The notes beneath the pieces were generated by a model that ran no database searches, had not been told where the DNA came from, and worked only from the letters and a program-made list of their open reading frames with translations. A stretch of 64,000 bases of DNA from Variovorax paradoxus (lineage in GTDB: Bacteria > Pseudomonadota > Gammaproteobacteria > Burkholderiales > Burkholderiaceae_C): positions 6,947,001-7,011,000 of the forward strand of contig NZ_CP045644.1 of NCBI RefSeq assembly GCF_009498455.1. Direction: 5' to 3'. Positions 24,010-32,990 of this stretch are shown one piece after another (positions within the stretch are counted from its first letter, which is position 1; each line of letters begins with the position of its first letter). The translations under genes and the position numbers were made by a program.

Positions 24010-26082
24010 TCAGTGGGCGGCGGACGAGGCCGCGCCCATCGACTCGAACGGCGTCTCCTGCGTGGTCGGCCGGTTGGCCGCGCGCGCCGCGAAGCAGGCC
24101 TTGATGCTGTAGACCAGCACGCTCAGCACCACGAAGATGAACAGCGCACACAACGCCGCGTCGAGCCGGTCGTTGAAGACGATGCGCGACATGGCTTCGG
24201 GCGTCTTGGCCGGCGCAATCAGCACGCCGTTGGCCAGGCCGTCTGCGTACTTCGACGCATGCGACAGGAAGCCGATCTTCGGATCGCTCGAGAAGATCTT
24301 CTGCCAGCCCGCCGTCAGCGTGCAGGCCAGCAGCCACACGGCCGGCGCTGCCGCCACCCAGGCGTAGCGCTCGCGCTTCATGCGGAACAGCACGACCACA
24401 CCCAACATGAGTGCCACCGCGGCGAGCATCTGGTTGGAGATGCCGAACAGCGGCCACAGCGTGTTGATGCCGCCCAGCGGATCGACCACGCCCTGGTACA
24501 GGAAGTAGCCCCAGGCCGCCACGCACAGCGCGGTGGCGATCAGGTTGGCCGGCAGCGAGTCGGTGCGCTTGAGCGCGGGCACGAAGCTGCCCAGCAGATC
24601 CTGCAGCATGAAGCGGCCGGCGCGCGTGCCGGCGTCCACCGCCGTGAGGATGAACAGCGCCTCGAACAAAATCGCGAAGTGGTACCAGAAGGCCATCATG
24701 GCCTGCCCGCCGATCACCTGGTGAAGGATGTGGGCCATGCCCACGGCCAACGTCGGCGCGCCGCCGGTGCGCCCGAGGATGGTGGTCTCGCCCACGTCCT
24801 TGGCCGTCTGCAGCAGCATCTCGGGCGTGACTACGAAGCCCCAGCCCGAAATGGTGGCGGCGGCCTGTTGCACCGTGGTGCCGACCAGCGCGCCCGGGCT
24901 GTTCATCGCGAAGTAGATGCCCGGCTCGATGCACGAGGCCGCCACCAGCGCCATCACGGCCACGAACGACTCGGCCAGCATGCCGCCGTAGCCGATGAAG
25001 CGCGCGTGGCGTTCGTTGTCGAGCATCTTGGGCGTGGTGCCCGAAGAGATCAGCGCGTGGAAGCCCGAGACGGCACCGCAGGCGATGGTGATGAACAGGA
25101 ACGGGAACAGGCTGCCCGACCACACCGGGCCGTTGCCCTGCGCAAACTGCGTGAGGGCGGGCATCTGCAGCGTCGGCATCACCACCACGATGCCGATGGC
25201 CAGCGCGATGATCGTGCCGATCTTCAGGAAGGTCGACAGGTAGTCGCGCGGTGCCAGCAGCAGCCACACCGGCAGGCTGGCGGCCACGAAGCCGTAGCCC
25301 ACGAGCATCCAGGTGAGCGCCTTGCCGTCGAACGTAAAGGCCGGACCCCACACCGGATGCTGGCTGACCCACTGGCCGCCGAAGATGGCCGCCATCAGCA
25401 GCACGAAGCCGATCACCGACACCTCGCCGATGCGGCCCGGGCGGATGTAGCGCAGGTACACGCCCATGAACAGCGCCACGGGAATCGTCGCGGCCACCGT
25501 GAAGCTGCCCCACGGCGATTCGGCCAGCGCCTTCACCACGATGAGGGCCAGCACCGCCAGGATGATGATCATGATCATGAAGGTGCCGAACAGCGCGATC
25601 ATGCCGGGCACCACGCCCATCTCCTGCTTGACCAGGTCGCCCAGCGAGCGGCCGTCGCGGCGCGTGGAAATGAACAGGATGATGAAGTCCTGCACCGCCC
25701 CCGCGAACACCACGCCCGCCAGCACCCACAGCAGACCGGGCAGGTAGCCCATCTGCGCCGCGAGCACCGGGCCCACCAGCGGACCGGCGCCCGCAATGGC
25801 CGCGAAGTGGTGGCCGAACAGCACGTTCTTGTCGGTCGGCACGTAGTCCAGGCCGTCGTTGTGGCGGTGCGCGGGCGTCTTGCGGTTGGCGTCGAGCCCC
25901 AGCACCTTGTCGGCGATGAACAGGCTGTAGTAGCGGTAGGCGATCAGGTAGGTGCAGAGGGCGGCGGTCACGACCCAGAGGGCGTTGATGCTTTCCCCCC
26001 GGCTCAGGGCGACGGTGCCCAGCGCGAAAGCGCCGAGCACGGCCACGGCCAGCCACACCAGATGGCGGCGAATGTTGGGCAT
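24010..26082 (-). CDS. cstA: Carbon starvation protein CstA, pyruvate/peptide transporter
   Basis: A 690-residue polytopic inner-membrane protein (E. coli CstA 701) with roughly 16-18 hydrophobic segments. Diagnostic motifs are DYVPTDKNVLFGHHFAAIAGAGPLVGPVLAAQMGYLPG, SSGTTPKMLDNE and GGINTLWPLFGISNQMLAA. CstA/BtsT proteins take up pyruvate or small peptides during carbon limitation. The gene is followed at 5 bp by ybdD. The upstream 220 bp are shared with the divergent pilus operon. Long open frames on the opposite strand over this gene are shadows. Confidence 0.93.
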   Translation of the reverse strand: MPNIRRHLVWLAVAVLGAFALGTVALSRGESINALWVVTAALCTYLIAYRYYSLFIADKVLGLDANRKTPAHRHNDGLDYVPTDKNVLFGHHFAAIAGAGPLVGPVLAAQMGYLPGLLWVLAGVVFAGAVQDFIILFISTRRDGRSLGDLVKQEMGVVPGMIALFGTFMIMIIILAVLALIVVKALAESPWGSFTVAATIPVALFMGVYLRYIRPGRIGEVSVIGFVLLMAAIFGGQWVSQHPVWGPAFTFDGKALTWMLVGYGFVAASLPVWLLLAPRDYLSTFLKIGTIIALAIGIVVVMPTLQMPALTQFAQGNGPVWSGSLFPFLFITIACGAVSGFHALISSGTTPKMLDNERHARFIGYGGMLAESFVAVMALVAASCIEPGIYFAMNSPGALVGTTVQQAAATISGWGFVVTPEMLLQTAKDVGETTILGRTGGAPTLAVGMAHILHQVIGGQAMMAFWYHFAILFEALFILTAVDAGTRAGRFMLQDLLGSFVPALKRTDSLPANLIATALCVAAWGYFLYQGVVDPLGGINTLWPLFGISNQMLAAVALMLGVVVLFRMKRERYAWVAAAPAVWLLACTLTAGWQKIFSSDPKIGFLSHASKYADGLANGVLIAPAKTPEAMSRIVFNDRLDAALCALFIFVVLSVLVYSIKACFAARAANRPTTQETPFESMGAASSAAH

Positions 26083-26250
26083 GCGGATGTCTCCTCGATA
26101 TGAACCGGGCGAGTGTTCCCCGCCCGCCGCGGCGCCGCATCCGTCGAACTGCGCGGTCCGGGCGGGTGGAATTGCCTAATGGATAACCCCTAACCACGTT
26201 CCGCCGAACGGTCATTGGCGGCGCTGCGAGGCGCTTGGGTTTACGTTAAA

Positions 26251-26282
26251 TGTGATAAATTCACATTCACTAACAATGTGAA
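26251..26282. promoter_or_regulatory. Overlapping palindromes upstream of pilE
   Basis: In the divergent cstA/pilE gap, TGTGA-N5-TCACA (26251-26265) overlaps a second palindrome, TTCACATT (26260-26267) with AATGTGAA (26275-26282). The AT-rich bases also include an extended -10-like TGTGATAAAT. This is probably the pil promoter with an operator. The first palindrome resembles a CRP site but has a 5-bp instead of 6-bp spacer. Confidence 0.45.
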
Positions 26283-26302
26283 ACAACTCTGACGAGTCCA
26301 CG

Positions 26303-26734
26303 ATGACCCAGCATTCGCAGGCGCGCACAAGCGGCGGCTTCACATTGATCGAAGTGATGATCACGGTGGCCATCGTGGCCATCCTGGCGTCGATCGCCTA
26401 CCCGTCCTACCTGCGCTACATCATTCGGTCCAACCGGTCGGCGGCCCAGGGTTACATGCTTGAGGTCACCAACCTGCAGCAGCGCTATCTGCTGGATGCA
26501 CGGGCCTACGCCGCCAATCTTGCAACGCTGAATTCGAGCGTTCCTTCCCATGTGTCGTCCAACTACACGGTCACGACCGCCCCCAAGACCGGAACCACGC
26601 TGCCGGGCTTTCGGGTCACGGCCACGCCGATCGGCAGTCAACTCGCCAGGGATACCGATTGCGCAGAGCTGACGATCGACGAATCGGGGACAAAGACCGC
26701 GTCGGGCAACAGCGGAGTTGCAGGATGCTGGTAG
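26303..26734 (+). CDS. pilE: Type IV pilin-like protein PilE
   Basis: A 143-residue prepilin. The short leader ends at Gly before FTLIEVMITVAIVAILASIAYPSYLRYIIRSNRSAAQGYMLEV, giving the cleavage site G^F and the conserved Glu5; a C-terminal disulfide loop is formed by CAEL...AGCW. It is processed by PilD and assembled as a pilin or minor pilin in the type IV pilus. It is the first gene of a six-gene minor-pilin operon and overlaps fimT by 10 bp. Control is probably from the palindromic region just upstream. Confidence 0.9.
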   Translation: MTQHSQARTSGGFTLIEVMITVAIVAILASIAYPSYLRYIIRSNRSAAQGYMLEVTNLQQRYLLDARAYAANLATLNSSVPSHVSSNYTVTTAPKTGTTLPGFRVTATPIGSQLARDTDCAELTIDESGTKTASGNSGVAGCW

Positions 26735-27192
26735 GCCGCCGCTCGCGCGGCTTCACGCTGATCGAATTGGTCACGGTCATCACGATCATGGCGATCCTGG
26801 CTGCCATCGCGGCGCCTTCTTTCAGCGCATTCATTGCCAACCAGCGCATTCGCAACGTCTCCTTCGACCTGATGGCAGCCATCACGCTCGCCCGGAGCCA
26901 GGCTGTGACCCGAAACGGCAATGTGTCCCTGCGCAAGGTCGGCACCGACTGGGACGGCGGCTGGAAGGTGAGCAACGACACCCTCACGTTCCAGAACCAG
27001 GAGGCCTACAAGAACCTCTCCATCACCGACTCGGCGGGCCTGAGCGCCATCACCTACGGCAAGGACGGCCGCCCGGTGACAGCGAGCACGAAATTCACCA
27101 TCGCACCATCAGCCGCGGTGAGCGGCGTGAGTTCGCGCTGCATCTCCATCGGCCTGAGTGGCGTGCCGAGCAGCAACACAGGAGCCTGCTAG
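26725..27192 (+). CDS. fimT: GspH/FimT-family pseudopilin
   Basis: A 155-residue prepilin-like protein. The leader ends RSRG^FTLIELVTVITIMAILAAIAAPSFSAF, with Glu5, followed by FDLMAAITLARSQAVTRNGNVSLRK, the GspH/FimT signature. Two C-terminal cysteines (SRCIS and GAC) may form a disulfide. FimT acts as a minor pilin in priming pilus assembly and, in some bacteria, DNA binding for transformation. The ATG at 26725 overlaps the pilE end by 10 bp, so translation is coupled; an upstream frame to 26659 is not homologous. A remnant of a second FimT-like gene lies at 32742-32870. Confidence 0.88.
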   Translation: MLVGRRSRGFTLIELVTVITIMAILAAIAAPSFSAFIANQRIRNVSFDLMAAITLARSQAVTRNGNVSLRKVGTDWDGGWKVSNDTLTFQNQEAYKNLSITDSAGLSAITYGKDGRPVTASTKFTIAPSAAVSGVSSRCISIGLSGVPSSNTGAC

Positions 27193-27810
27193 ATGTCGCC
27201 CCGTCGTTCTTCCAACCGCCGTCTCCATGTGGCCGCGCCCCAGCATGGGATCGCGCTGATCGAAGTGCTGGTCTCGCTCGTCATCCTCTTGTTCGGCCTG
27301 CTCGGCCTGGTGGGGGTGAGCAGCCGCTCGAGCCTGGCCGAGATGGAGTCCTACCAGCGGATCCAGGCCCTGCAACTCGTACAAGACATGGCGGACCGTC
27401 TCAACGCCAACCGGAAAGTCGCGAGTTGCTACTCCAACGATGCGACCGGCGTGCAATTGGGCACGGGCACTGGCAATACGGGGGCCCCGAGCTGCACCAT
27501 CGGCAATGCACAGCAACAGGCGCGAGCCACGGCCGATCTTGCGGCCTGGGACAACATGCTCAAGGGACAGGCCGAGATCCAGTCGGGCGCAAACCTCGGC
27601 GCCATGATCGGCGCCATCGGCTGCGTAACCCTCGACGATGCCGCCGACAACGTCTACATGATTGCCGTGTCCTGGCAAGGCCTCGCCAAGACGGCCGCGC
27701 CGACCCTGGCCGATGGCAGCACCGCGTTTCCCTGCGGCAACGGCAGCTATGGCGATGAAAAACTGCACCGGGTCGTCACCACAAAGGTTCGAATGGGAGC
27801 ACTGTCGTGA
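27193..27810 (+). CDS. pilV: Minor pilin PilV
   Basis: A 205-residue prepilin whose cleavage region is HG^IALIEVLVSLVILLFGLLGLVGVSSRS, the PilV form of the N-methylation motif (Ile rather than Phe at +1, Glu5 kept). It is a minor pilin of the PilVWXY1 priming complex at the pilus tip. It starts one base after the fimT stop and its TGA overlaps the GTG of pilW. Six cysteines in the mature part could make disulfides. The order fimT-pilV-pilW-pilX-pilY1 is classical. Confidence 0.9.
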   Translation: MSPRRSSNRRLHVAAPQHGIALIEVLVSLVILLFGLLGLVGVSSRSSLAEMESYQRIQALQLVQDMADRLNANRKVASCYSNDATGVQLGTGTGNTGAPSCTIGNAQQQARATADLAAWDNMLKGQAEIQSGANLGAMIGAIGCVTLDDAADNVYMIAVSWQGLAKTAAPTLADGSTAFPCGNGSYGDEKLHRVVTTKVRMGALS

Positions 27811-28877
27811 GGATACGAACCATGGTTCACCGCCAGCGGATCAGCCGGGGGTTCACGCTGGTCGAGTTGATGGTGGCTATCACCCTGGGCCTGTTCCTTC
27901 TGATCGGCCTGAGCAGCCTGCTCGTGTCGACCGTGAGTTCGCGTTCGGAACTCGACAAGTCCTCGCGGCAGATCGACAACGGGCGCTACGCATTGCAGGT
28001 GCTCAGCAAAGACATACAGCTCGCCGGTTTTGTCGGTGCATCCTCAAGCACGGCTTTCGCCAACATGACGCCCGTGGCTTGCCCCACGGGCATTACGGAC
28101 CTCGGCTACGCGGCGACAACGAGCCCAGGCACCTCCAGCGTCCCCCTGCCGGTCTACGCGCTGGACAGCGTGCCGAGTTGCTTCGACAACGTCATGCCTG
28201 GCACTGCCATGCTGGTCGTCACCCGCGTCAGCACCAACGCGGTGAACGTGGCGTCGGCGGCCAGCGGCGAGCGCTACCTGCAGGTATCCACCTGCACGAA
28301 TGACTCGCTGCCCTTCGTGGCGGCCACCGGGTCCTCGGCGGCGAGCTTCACGCTGAGGCAGAAGGACTGCCTTGCGTCCAGCCTCGCGCCGCTGCGCAAG
28401 ATCGTGCAGCACGTGTACTTCTTGAGCACCTGCAACGCATGCGGCTCCGACACCACGCCCACGCTCAAGATGGCCGAGTACCTCAACGGCGCAATGACCA
28501 TCACGCCGCTGGTCGAAGGCATCGAGAACGTCCAGTTCGACTACGGCATCGACATGGATGCCAACGGTTCGCCGGATTGCTATACCAGCAATCCGCACAG
28601 CCCTCCCACGACGGAAGTCGCGGCTGCCGTGTGCCCACAAACAACGCCCGCCTATGACTGGACGGCCGCCGCGACCAATTGGGCCAACGTGATGGCAATC
28701 CGCATTCACGTGCTGGCGCGCAACACGGAAGCCAGCAGCGGCTGGACCGACGAAAGAACCTACGACCTTGGCCTGGCGACGCCGACCGCAGGGCCATTCA
28801 ATGACCACGTCAAGCGGCACGTCTACAGCACGGTTGCCCGCCTCTACAACAACTCAGGCCAGAGAGAAGTGCCATGA
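27807..28877 (+). CDS. pilW: Minor pilin PilW
   Basis: A 356-residue minor pilin with the cleavage motif SRG^FTLVELMVAITLGLFLLIGLSSLLV and the PilW-typical DNGRYALQVLSKDIQLAGF. The large Cys-containing C-terminal domain packs with PilX and PilY1 at the pilus tip. The start is given as GTG 27807, overlapping the pilV stop; an ATG at 27822 (MVHRQRISRG) is a possible start with a more usual leader length. The stop overlaps pilX by 4 bp. Confidence 0.9.
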   Translation: MRIRTMVHRQRISRGFTLVELMVAITLGLFLLIGLSSLLVSTVSSRSELDKSSRQIDNGRYALQVLSKDIQLAGFVGASSSTAFANMTPVACPTGITDLGYAATTSPGTSSVPLPVYALDSVPSCFDNVMPGTAMLVVTRVSTNAVNVASAASGERYLQVSTCTNDSLPFVAATGSSAASFTLRQKDCLASSLAPLRKIVQHVYFLSTCNACGSDTTPTLKMAEYLNGAMTITPLVEGIENVQFDYGIDMDANGSPDCYTSNPHSPPTTEVAAAVCPQTTPAYDWTAAATNWANVMAIRIHVLARNTEASSGWTDERTYDLGLATPTAGPFNDHVKRHVYSTVARLYNNSGQREVP

Positions 28878-29425
28878 ACCGTTTGAAAAATGACCGCACC
28901 CGCCGGGGCCAATCGGGTGCGACCTTGCTGGTCTCGATGATCTTCCTGGTGGTACTGACGCTCATGGTCGTTTCTGCAGTCAAAGTCACCACCGTCAACA
29001 CAAAGCTGGTCGGCAACATGCAGACCGAGAACGAAGCCAATGCGGCCGCGATGCAGGCAATCGAAGCGGCGATCAGCACCGACTTCACCTCGATGCCGAA
29101 GGCCAGCACCACCACAGTGGACATCAACAACAGCGGCCAGGCCGGCTCCGCGTACACCGTCGCCGTGCCGGCGCCCGTTTGTACCGGTATCAAGCCCATC
29201 AAGCTCAGCGAGCTGGACGCCAGCCAGGCCAGCGACCAGCCCTGCTATGTGAGCGGCGCCTCGCAGAACACGGGCATCGCCGGCGGGGGCACAGGCGGCG
29301 ATTCGCTGTGCTCGAACTCGAACTGGGAAGTCAACGCAACTGCCACGCCGCCCGCAGGCGGCGCAGCCGCGGCAACCACGCACCAGGGCATCGCGGTGCG
29401 CGTCGTGGTAGGTGCAGCATGTTGA
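28874..29425 (+). CDS. pilX: Minor pilin PilX
   Basis: A 183-residue protein. Its N-terminal region RGQSG^ATLLVSMIFLVVLTLMVVSAVKVTTVNTKLVGN is the PilX form of the prepilin helix, lacking Glu5 as is normal for PilX. The C-terminal domain has four cysteines. It is translationally coupled to pilW (ATGA at 28874-28877) and its end precedes pilY1 by 17 bp. It belongs to the minor-pilin priming complex. Confidence 0.88.
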   Translation: MNRLKNDRTRRGQSGATLLVSMIFLVVLTLMVVSAVKVTTVNTKLVGNMQTENEANAAAMQAIEAAISTDFTSMPKASTTTVDINNSGQAGSAYTVAVPAPVCTGIKPIKLSELDASQASDQPCYVSGASQNTGIAGGGTGGDSLCSNSNWEVNATATPPAGGAAAATTHQGIAVRVVVGAAC

Positions 29426-29442
29426 TCGAATGGGAGCAGGAC

Positions 29443-32400
29443 ATGAAGAGGCCTTCGAATTTCTGGCGGCTGGGTGCCTTGGCACTGCTTGCCCTGGCAA
29501 GTGCCGGCGCGCGAGCCGACGACATCGACATCTATCAGGGCACGACCAGCGGCGCCGCCCCGAACCTGTTGATGATCCTCGACAACGCGGCGGCGGCGAG
29601 TGCGAGTTCGACCTTCACCTGTTCCGACCCCAACCTGGTGGTGAACGATCCGACGAAGAACCTGGGCTTTGAGCAGTGCGGGCTGTACAGCGCCATCAAG
29701 GCCCTCGGCACCGATGCGGCCCTCAAAGGCAACATCAACCTGGGCCTGATGTACTTTCCTTCCGGACAGACCGATGGCGGCACTTTTGTCTTACCCAAAC
29801 CGTCGCCGGCGCCGAGCTCGCTGGAGCGGATGGATGACACGGGCCTCGACAAGATGCTCAAGCAGGTCGCGGCGCTGAGCCTTGCCACTGACAAGAGCAA
29901 CAACAACCAGATTTCCCAGGCCATGCAGGAAGCCTGGGCCTTCTATCAGGGGAAGACTGGCCTGTCGGGCACCACCTACCCGGGGCTGGCGAACCAGCAA
30001 GCCTGCGGCAGGAATTTCGTCCTCTACATCACGCTGGCCACCAACAACCAGAAGATGCAGGACAGCGGGAACCTGGGCGGCAATGCACTGCAGGCGGCGC
30101 AAGGCCTGACGAGCCTGCCGGCGCAACTGCCGATGCTGGCATGGAGTTCTCCGATTGCGCCGAACAAGGTCCCCAAGAGCGGACCTCCGTACGCAACCGA
30201 CTACTCCGACGAGTGGGCGTACTTCATGTCCACGGGGGCCTCGCCCCACCTGAAGACGCCCTACCCGGGCATCACCACCTACACCATCATCCTGAGCGAC
30301 GGGACCAATCCCGAGTACGAGCAGCTCATGGCTAGCATGGCCAGCCATGGAGGGGGGCAGTATTTCGTGGTGCAGATCGGCGACGTCAAGGGACTGGCCG
30401 CCGCCATCAGCCGGGTGTTCAGTGACGTGCAAGCCGTCAACAGCGTGTTCGCGGCGCCGGTGTTGCCGGTGAGCGCCAACATGCAGGGGACCTACGTCAA
30501 CCAGATCTTCATGGGCATGTTCCGCCCCGACGGCAGCGAGAACCCGCGCTGGATGGGCAACCTCAAGCAGTACCAGTTCGGCGTGGACACCACCGACCCG
30601 ACTGCGCCGCAGTTGTTTCTCGCCGACGCCTCGTGGGGAAACTACTCCGCAGGCACCAACGCCAACCGGGCGCTGAGCGCGGCGGGCACAGGTTTCATTT
30701 CACCTACGGCGGTCAGCTTCTGGAGCGCCAAGGACATCAGTTCCCTGCCCGACTCCAAGGGCGGTTTCTGGCTCAACGCGTTCAAGGCGCAAGGCGCCAG
30801 CGATGGCCATGACTGGGCAGACGGGCAGATCGTCGAGAAAGGCGGGGTCGGGCAGCAGATCCGCCTCAAATACCTGACCGACTCCTACCCCCCGACCTCG
30901 ACGGCAAGCGCGACAACATCGCGCAATGTGTACACCTGCGTTGGCAGCGGCTGCGTTGCCAACGCGGCACTGAGTGCGATGCCATTCAAGGTCAGCAACA
31001 CGAACCTCACGGCAACGGCGCTGGGCATCACGGCCAGTTCGGTGACCGCCGCCAACCTGATCAACTGGGCGCGCGGCGACGACACCTCCGCGAGCGGCGA
31101 CTCCGCCGCCGGCCCGGAGGCCAGCCGCCCCCCCGATACCGGCATCACGGTTCGCGGCTCGGTACATGGCGACGTGCTGCACTCGCGGCCCGCGGTGATC
31201 GACTACGGCGGCACGACCGGCGTGGTGGTGTTCTACGGCGCCAACGACGGCATGTTCCGCGCCGTCAACGGCAACCAGCCCAACAACCCCAACGACCCCA
31301 GCAAGCCGAAGGGCAACTGCACGTTGTCGCCGACCTGCGCGATCTCCGTGAAGGACGCCACCGACACCACGGCCCGTGTTCCTCCGGGCGGCGAACTGTG
31401 GAGCTTCGTGCCTTCGGAGTTCTACTCCGGTCTGCAGCGGCTCTACCAGAACAGCCCGGCGCTGAAGCTGGGCAGTTCCACCGCCGGTGTCGCAAAGACC
31501 TATTTCTTCGATGGTGCACCAGGCGTCTACCAGAACAGCGCCACGGGCACGGCCTATCTCTTCCTGTCGGCGCGTCGCGGTGGGCGGCTGCTCTACGCGC
31601 TGGATGTGAGCGACCCGGTCAACCCGAAGTTCATGTGGAAGCGCAGCAACGCCGACACCGGCTTCGGGGAGCTCGGGCAGACCTGGTCGCAGCCGAAGGT
31701 GGCGATGATCAAGGGCCACGCGAACCCGGTCCTGATTTTCGGTGCCGGCTACGACACCAACGAGGATGCCGAGCCGCCCGCAGCCGACACCATGGGCCGG
31801 GGGATCTTCATCCTCGACGCGGTCACCGGCAACCTGCTGTGGCAGGCCGGGCCGGGCGGAAGCGGCACGACCTGCACCGGCAACCCCTGCAAACTGGCGG
31901 GCATGAACTACGCGATTCCAGCCGACATCACGCTGGTTGACCGCGACTTCGACGGCTACATCGATCGGCTCTACGCAGCCGACACCGGCGGCAACATCTG
32001 GCGCGTGGATCTCCAGCCGACCGGCAGCGGCGACGCGAGCACCTGGCAGGCCTCCCAGCTCGCCGCGCTCGGCGGAACCGGCGCGACCAAGCGCAAGTTC
32101 TTCTTCTCGCCCGATGTGGTGCTGACGAAGACCTACGACGTGGTGCTGGACATCACCGGCGACCGGGAGCATCCGCTGCTGACCCAGAAAGCCAGCGGCA
32201 TCGTGAACCGCTTCTACATGATCAAGGACACCAACGTGGGAGGCGACGGAGCCGGCTGGACACCCGTGCGTGACGACACCAGCAGCACAGCGGACGTCGC
32301 ACCGACCACACTGTTCCACGCCACCGCCTCCGCCCCTTACAACAACACCCTGAGCGGTTTCTACGTGACCCTGGGCGGCGCGGGCGAAAAGGGCGTGAAC

Positions 32401-32748
32401 GCGCCCACCACCGTCGGCGGCATCGTCTACTTCGGCACCAATCAGCCCATCGTCCCGAGCAGCACCAGCTGCCAGGCCAACCTGGGCACGGCGCGCAGCT
32501 ACGGCGTCAATTTCCTGACAGGCGCCACGACCTCCAAACTGCTTCACGGCGGTGGGCTGGCGCCGTCGCCGGTGTTCGGCGTCGTCACGGTCACCGTCGA
32601 CGGCAAGGAGCGGCGGCTGCCGTTTCTGATCGGCGGCGGCGGTGGCTCCGGCGCGGACGGAAGTTCAGGGCTCGGCGCGCAAAAGCCGAACATCCCCATC
32701 AATGCAACGAGAAAGAGAACTTATTGGTATCGGGAAACCGACCGCTGA
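29443..32748 (+). CDS. pilY1: Pilus tip adhesin/assembly protein PilY1
   Basis: A 1101-residue exported protein. The signal peptide is MKRPSNFWRLGALALLALASAGARA. An N-terminal von Willebrand A-like region follows (NLLMILDNAAAASAS ... YTIILSDGTNPEYEQL), with the metal-site DxSxS sequence degenerate. The C-terminal beta-propeller has VFYGANDGMFRAVNG, GAGYDTNED and the calcium loop DRDFDGYIDRLYAADTGGNIWRVD. PilY1 sits at the pilus tip and acts in adhesion and retraction control. The ATG at 29443 is chosen for the GGGAG site upstream; an in-frame ATG at 29419 is less likely. The C-terminus is complete. Confidence 0.9.
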   Translation: MKRPSNFWRLGALALLALASAGARADDIDIYQGTTSGAAPNLLMILDNAAAASASSTFTCSDPNLVVNDPTKNLGFEQCGLYSAIKALGTDAALKGNINLGLMYFPSGQTDGGTFVLPKPSPAPSSLERMDDTGLDKMLKQVAALSLATDKSNNNQISQAMQEAWAFYQGKTGLSGTTYPGLANQQACGRNFVLYITLATNNQKMQDSGNLGGNALQAAQGLTSLPAQLPMLAWSSPIAPNKVPKSGPPYATDYSDEWAYFMSTGASPHLKTPYPGITTYTIILSDGTNPEYEQLMASMASHGGGQYFVVQIGDVKGLAAAISRVFSDVQAVNSVFAAPVLPVSANMQGTYVNQIFMGMFRPDGSENPRWMGNLKQYQFGVDTTDPTAPQLFLADASWGNYSAGTNANRALSAAGTGFISPTAVSFWSAKDISSLPDSKGGFWLNAFKAQGASDGHDWADGQIVEKGGVGQQIRLKYLTDSYPPTSTASATTSRNVYTCVGSGCVANAALSAMPFKVSNTNLTATALGITASSVTAANLINWARGDDTSASGDSAAGPEASRPPDTGITVRGSVHGDVLHSRPAVIDYGGTTGVVVFYGANDGMFRAVNGNQPNNPNDPSKPKGNCTLSPTCAISVKDATDTTARVPPGGELWSFVPSEFYSGLQRLYQNSPALKLGSSTAGVAKTYFFDGAPGVYQNSATGTAYLFLSARRGGRLLYALDVSDPVNPKFMWKRSNADTGFGELGQTWSQPKVAMIKGHANPVLIFGAGYDTNEDAEPPAADTMGRGIFILDAVTGNLLWQAGPGGSGTTCTGNPCKLAGMNYAIPADITLVDRDFDGYIDRLYAADTGGNIWRVDLQPTGSGDASTWQASQLAALGGTGATKRKFFFSPDVVLTKTYDVVLDITGDREHPLLTQKASGIVNRFYMIKDTNVGGDGAGWTPVRDDTSSTADVAPTTLFHATASAPYNNTLSGFYVTLGGAGEKGVNAPTTVGGIVYFGTNQPIVPSSTSCQANLGTARSYGVNFLTGATTSKLLHGGGLAPSPVFGVVTVTVDGKERRLPFLIGGGGGSGADGSSGLGAQKPNIPINATRKRTYWYRETDR

Positions 32749-32870
32749 GAGGCATCACCATCTGCCGCGCCACCACCCCCAGCGCCGAGCAGTCCCGCGC
32801 CGTGAGCATCAACGCCACCGGACGCACCACCGTCACCCGGTCGAACAGCGTCACCTGCCCCGCAACCTGA
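32742..32870 (+). pseudogene. 3' remnant of a second GspH/FimT-like pseudopilin gene
   Basis: In a frame different from pilY1, bases 32742-32870 read PLRGITICRATTPSAEQSRA then VSINATGRTTVTR...VTCPAT and a TGA. This is the kind of C-terminal strand pair (ITxCR..., VSINxxGR) that ends FimT/GspH proteins. No start codon, leader or hydrophobic helix precedes it, because the upstream bases are the pilY1 3' end. It looks like the tail of a deleted pseudopilin gene fused just behind pilY1. It is not expected to be functional. Confidence 0.6.
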
Positions 32871-32990
32871 CGCCGCCCGGCGCGGGCCGCTGGAGGACCG
32901 ACGACAATAGCGCCCCGTGCCAAGGCCGGGCGCCGGCCCCGCCTTCTTGCTTCGACCACCCCCTCACCAGGAACAACGCTCCCCGCATCC

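Noticed and set aside
24013..26103. 696-aa open frame on the plus strand over cstA
   Set aside because: Antisense shadow: composition dominated by His, Arg, Gln and Ala, no recognisable domain, fully contained in cstA.
23798..26215. 805-aa open frame on the minus strand covering cstA
   Set aside because: It is an alternative frame of the GC-rich cstA gene, rich in Arg/Gly/Ala without family features. Only its last 68 codons are real, as the separate YbdD gene.
26251..26265. CRP binding site upstream of pilE
   Set aside because: The half-sites match TGTGA/TCACA but the spacer is 5, not 6 bp, and a second palindrome overlaps; kept only as an unassigned operator.
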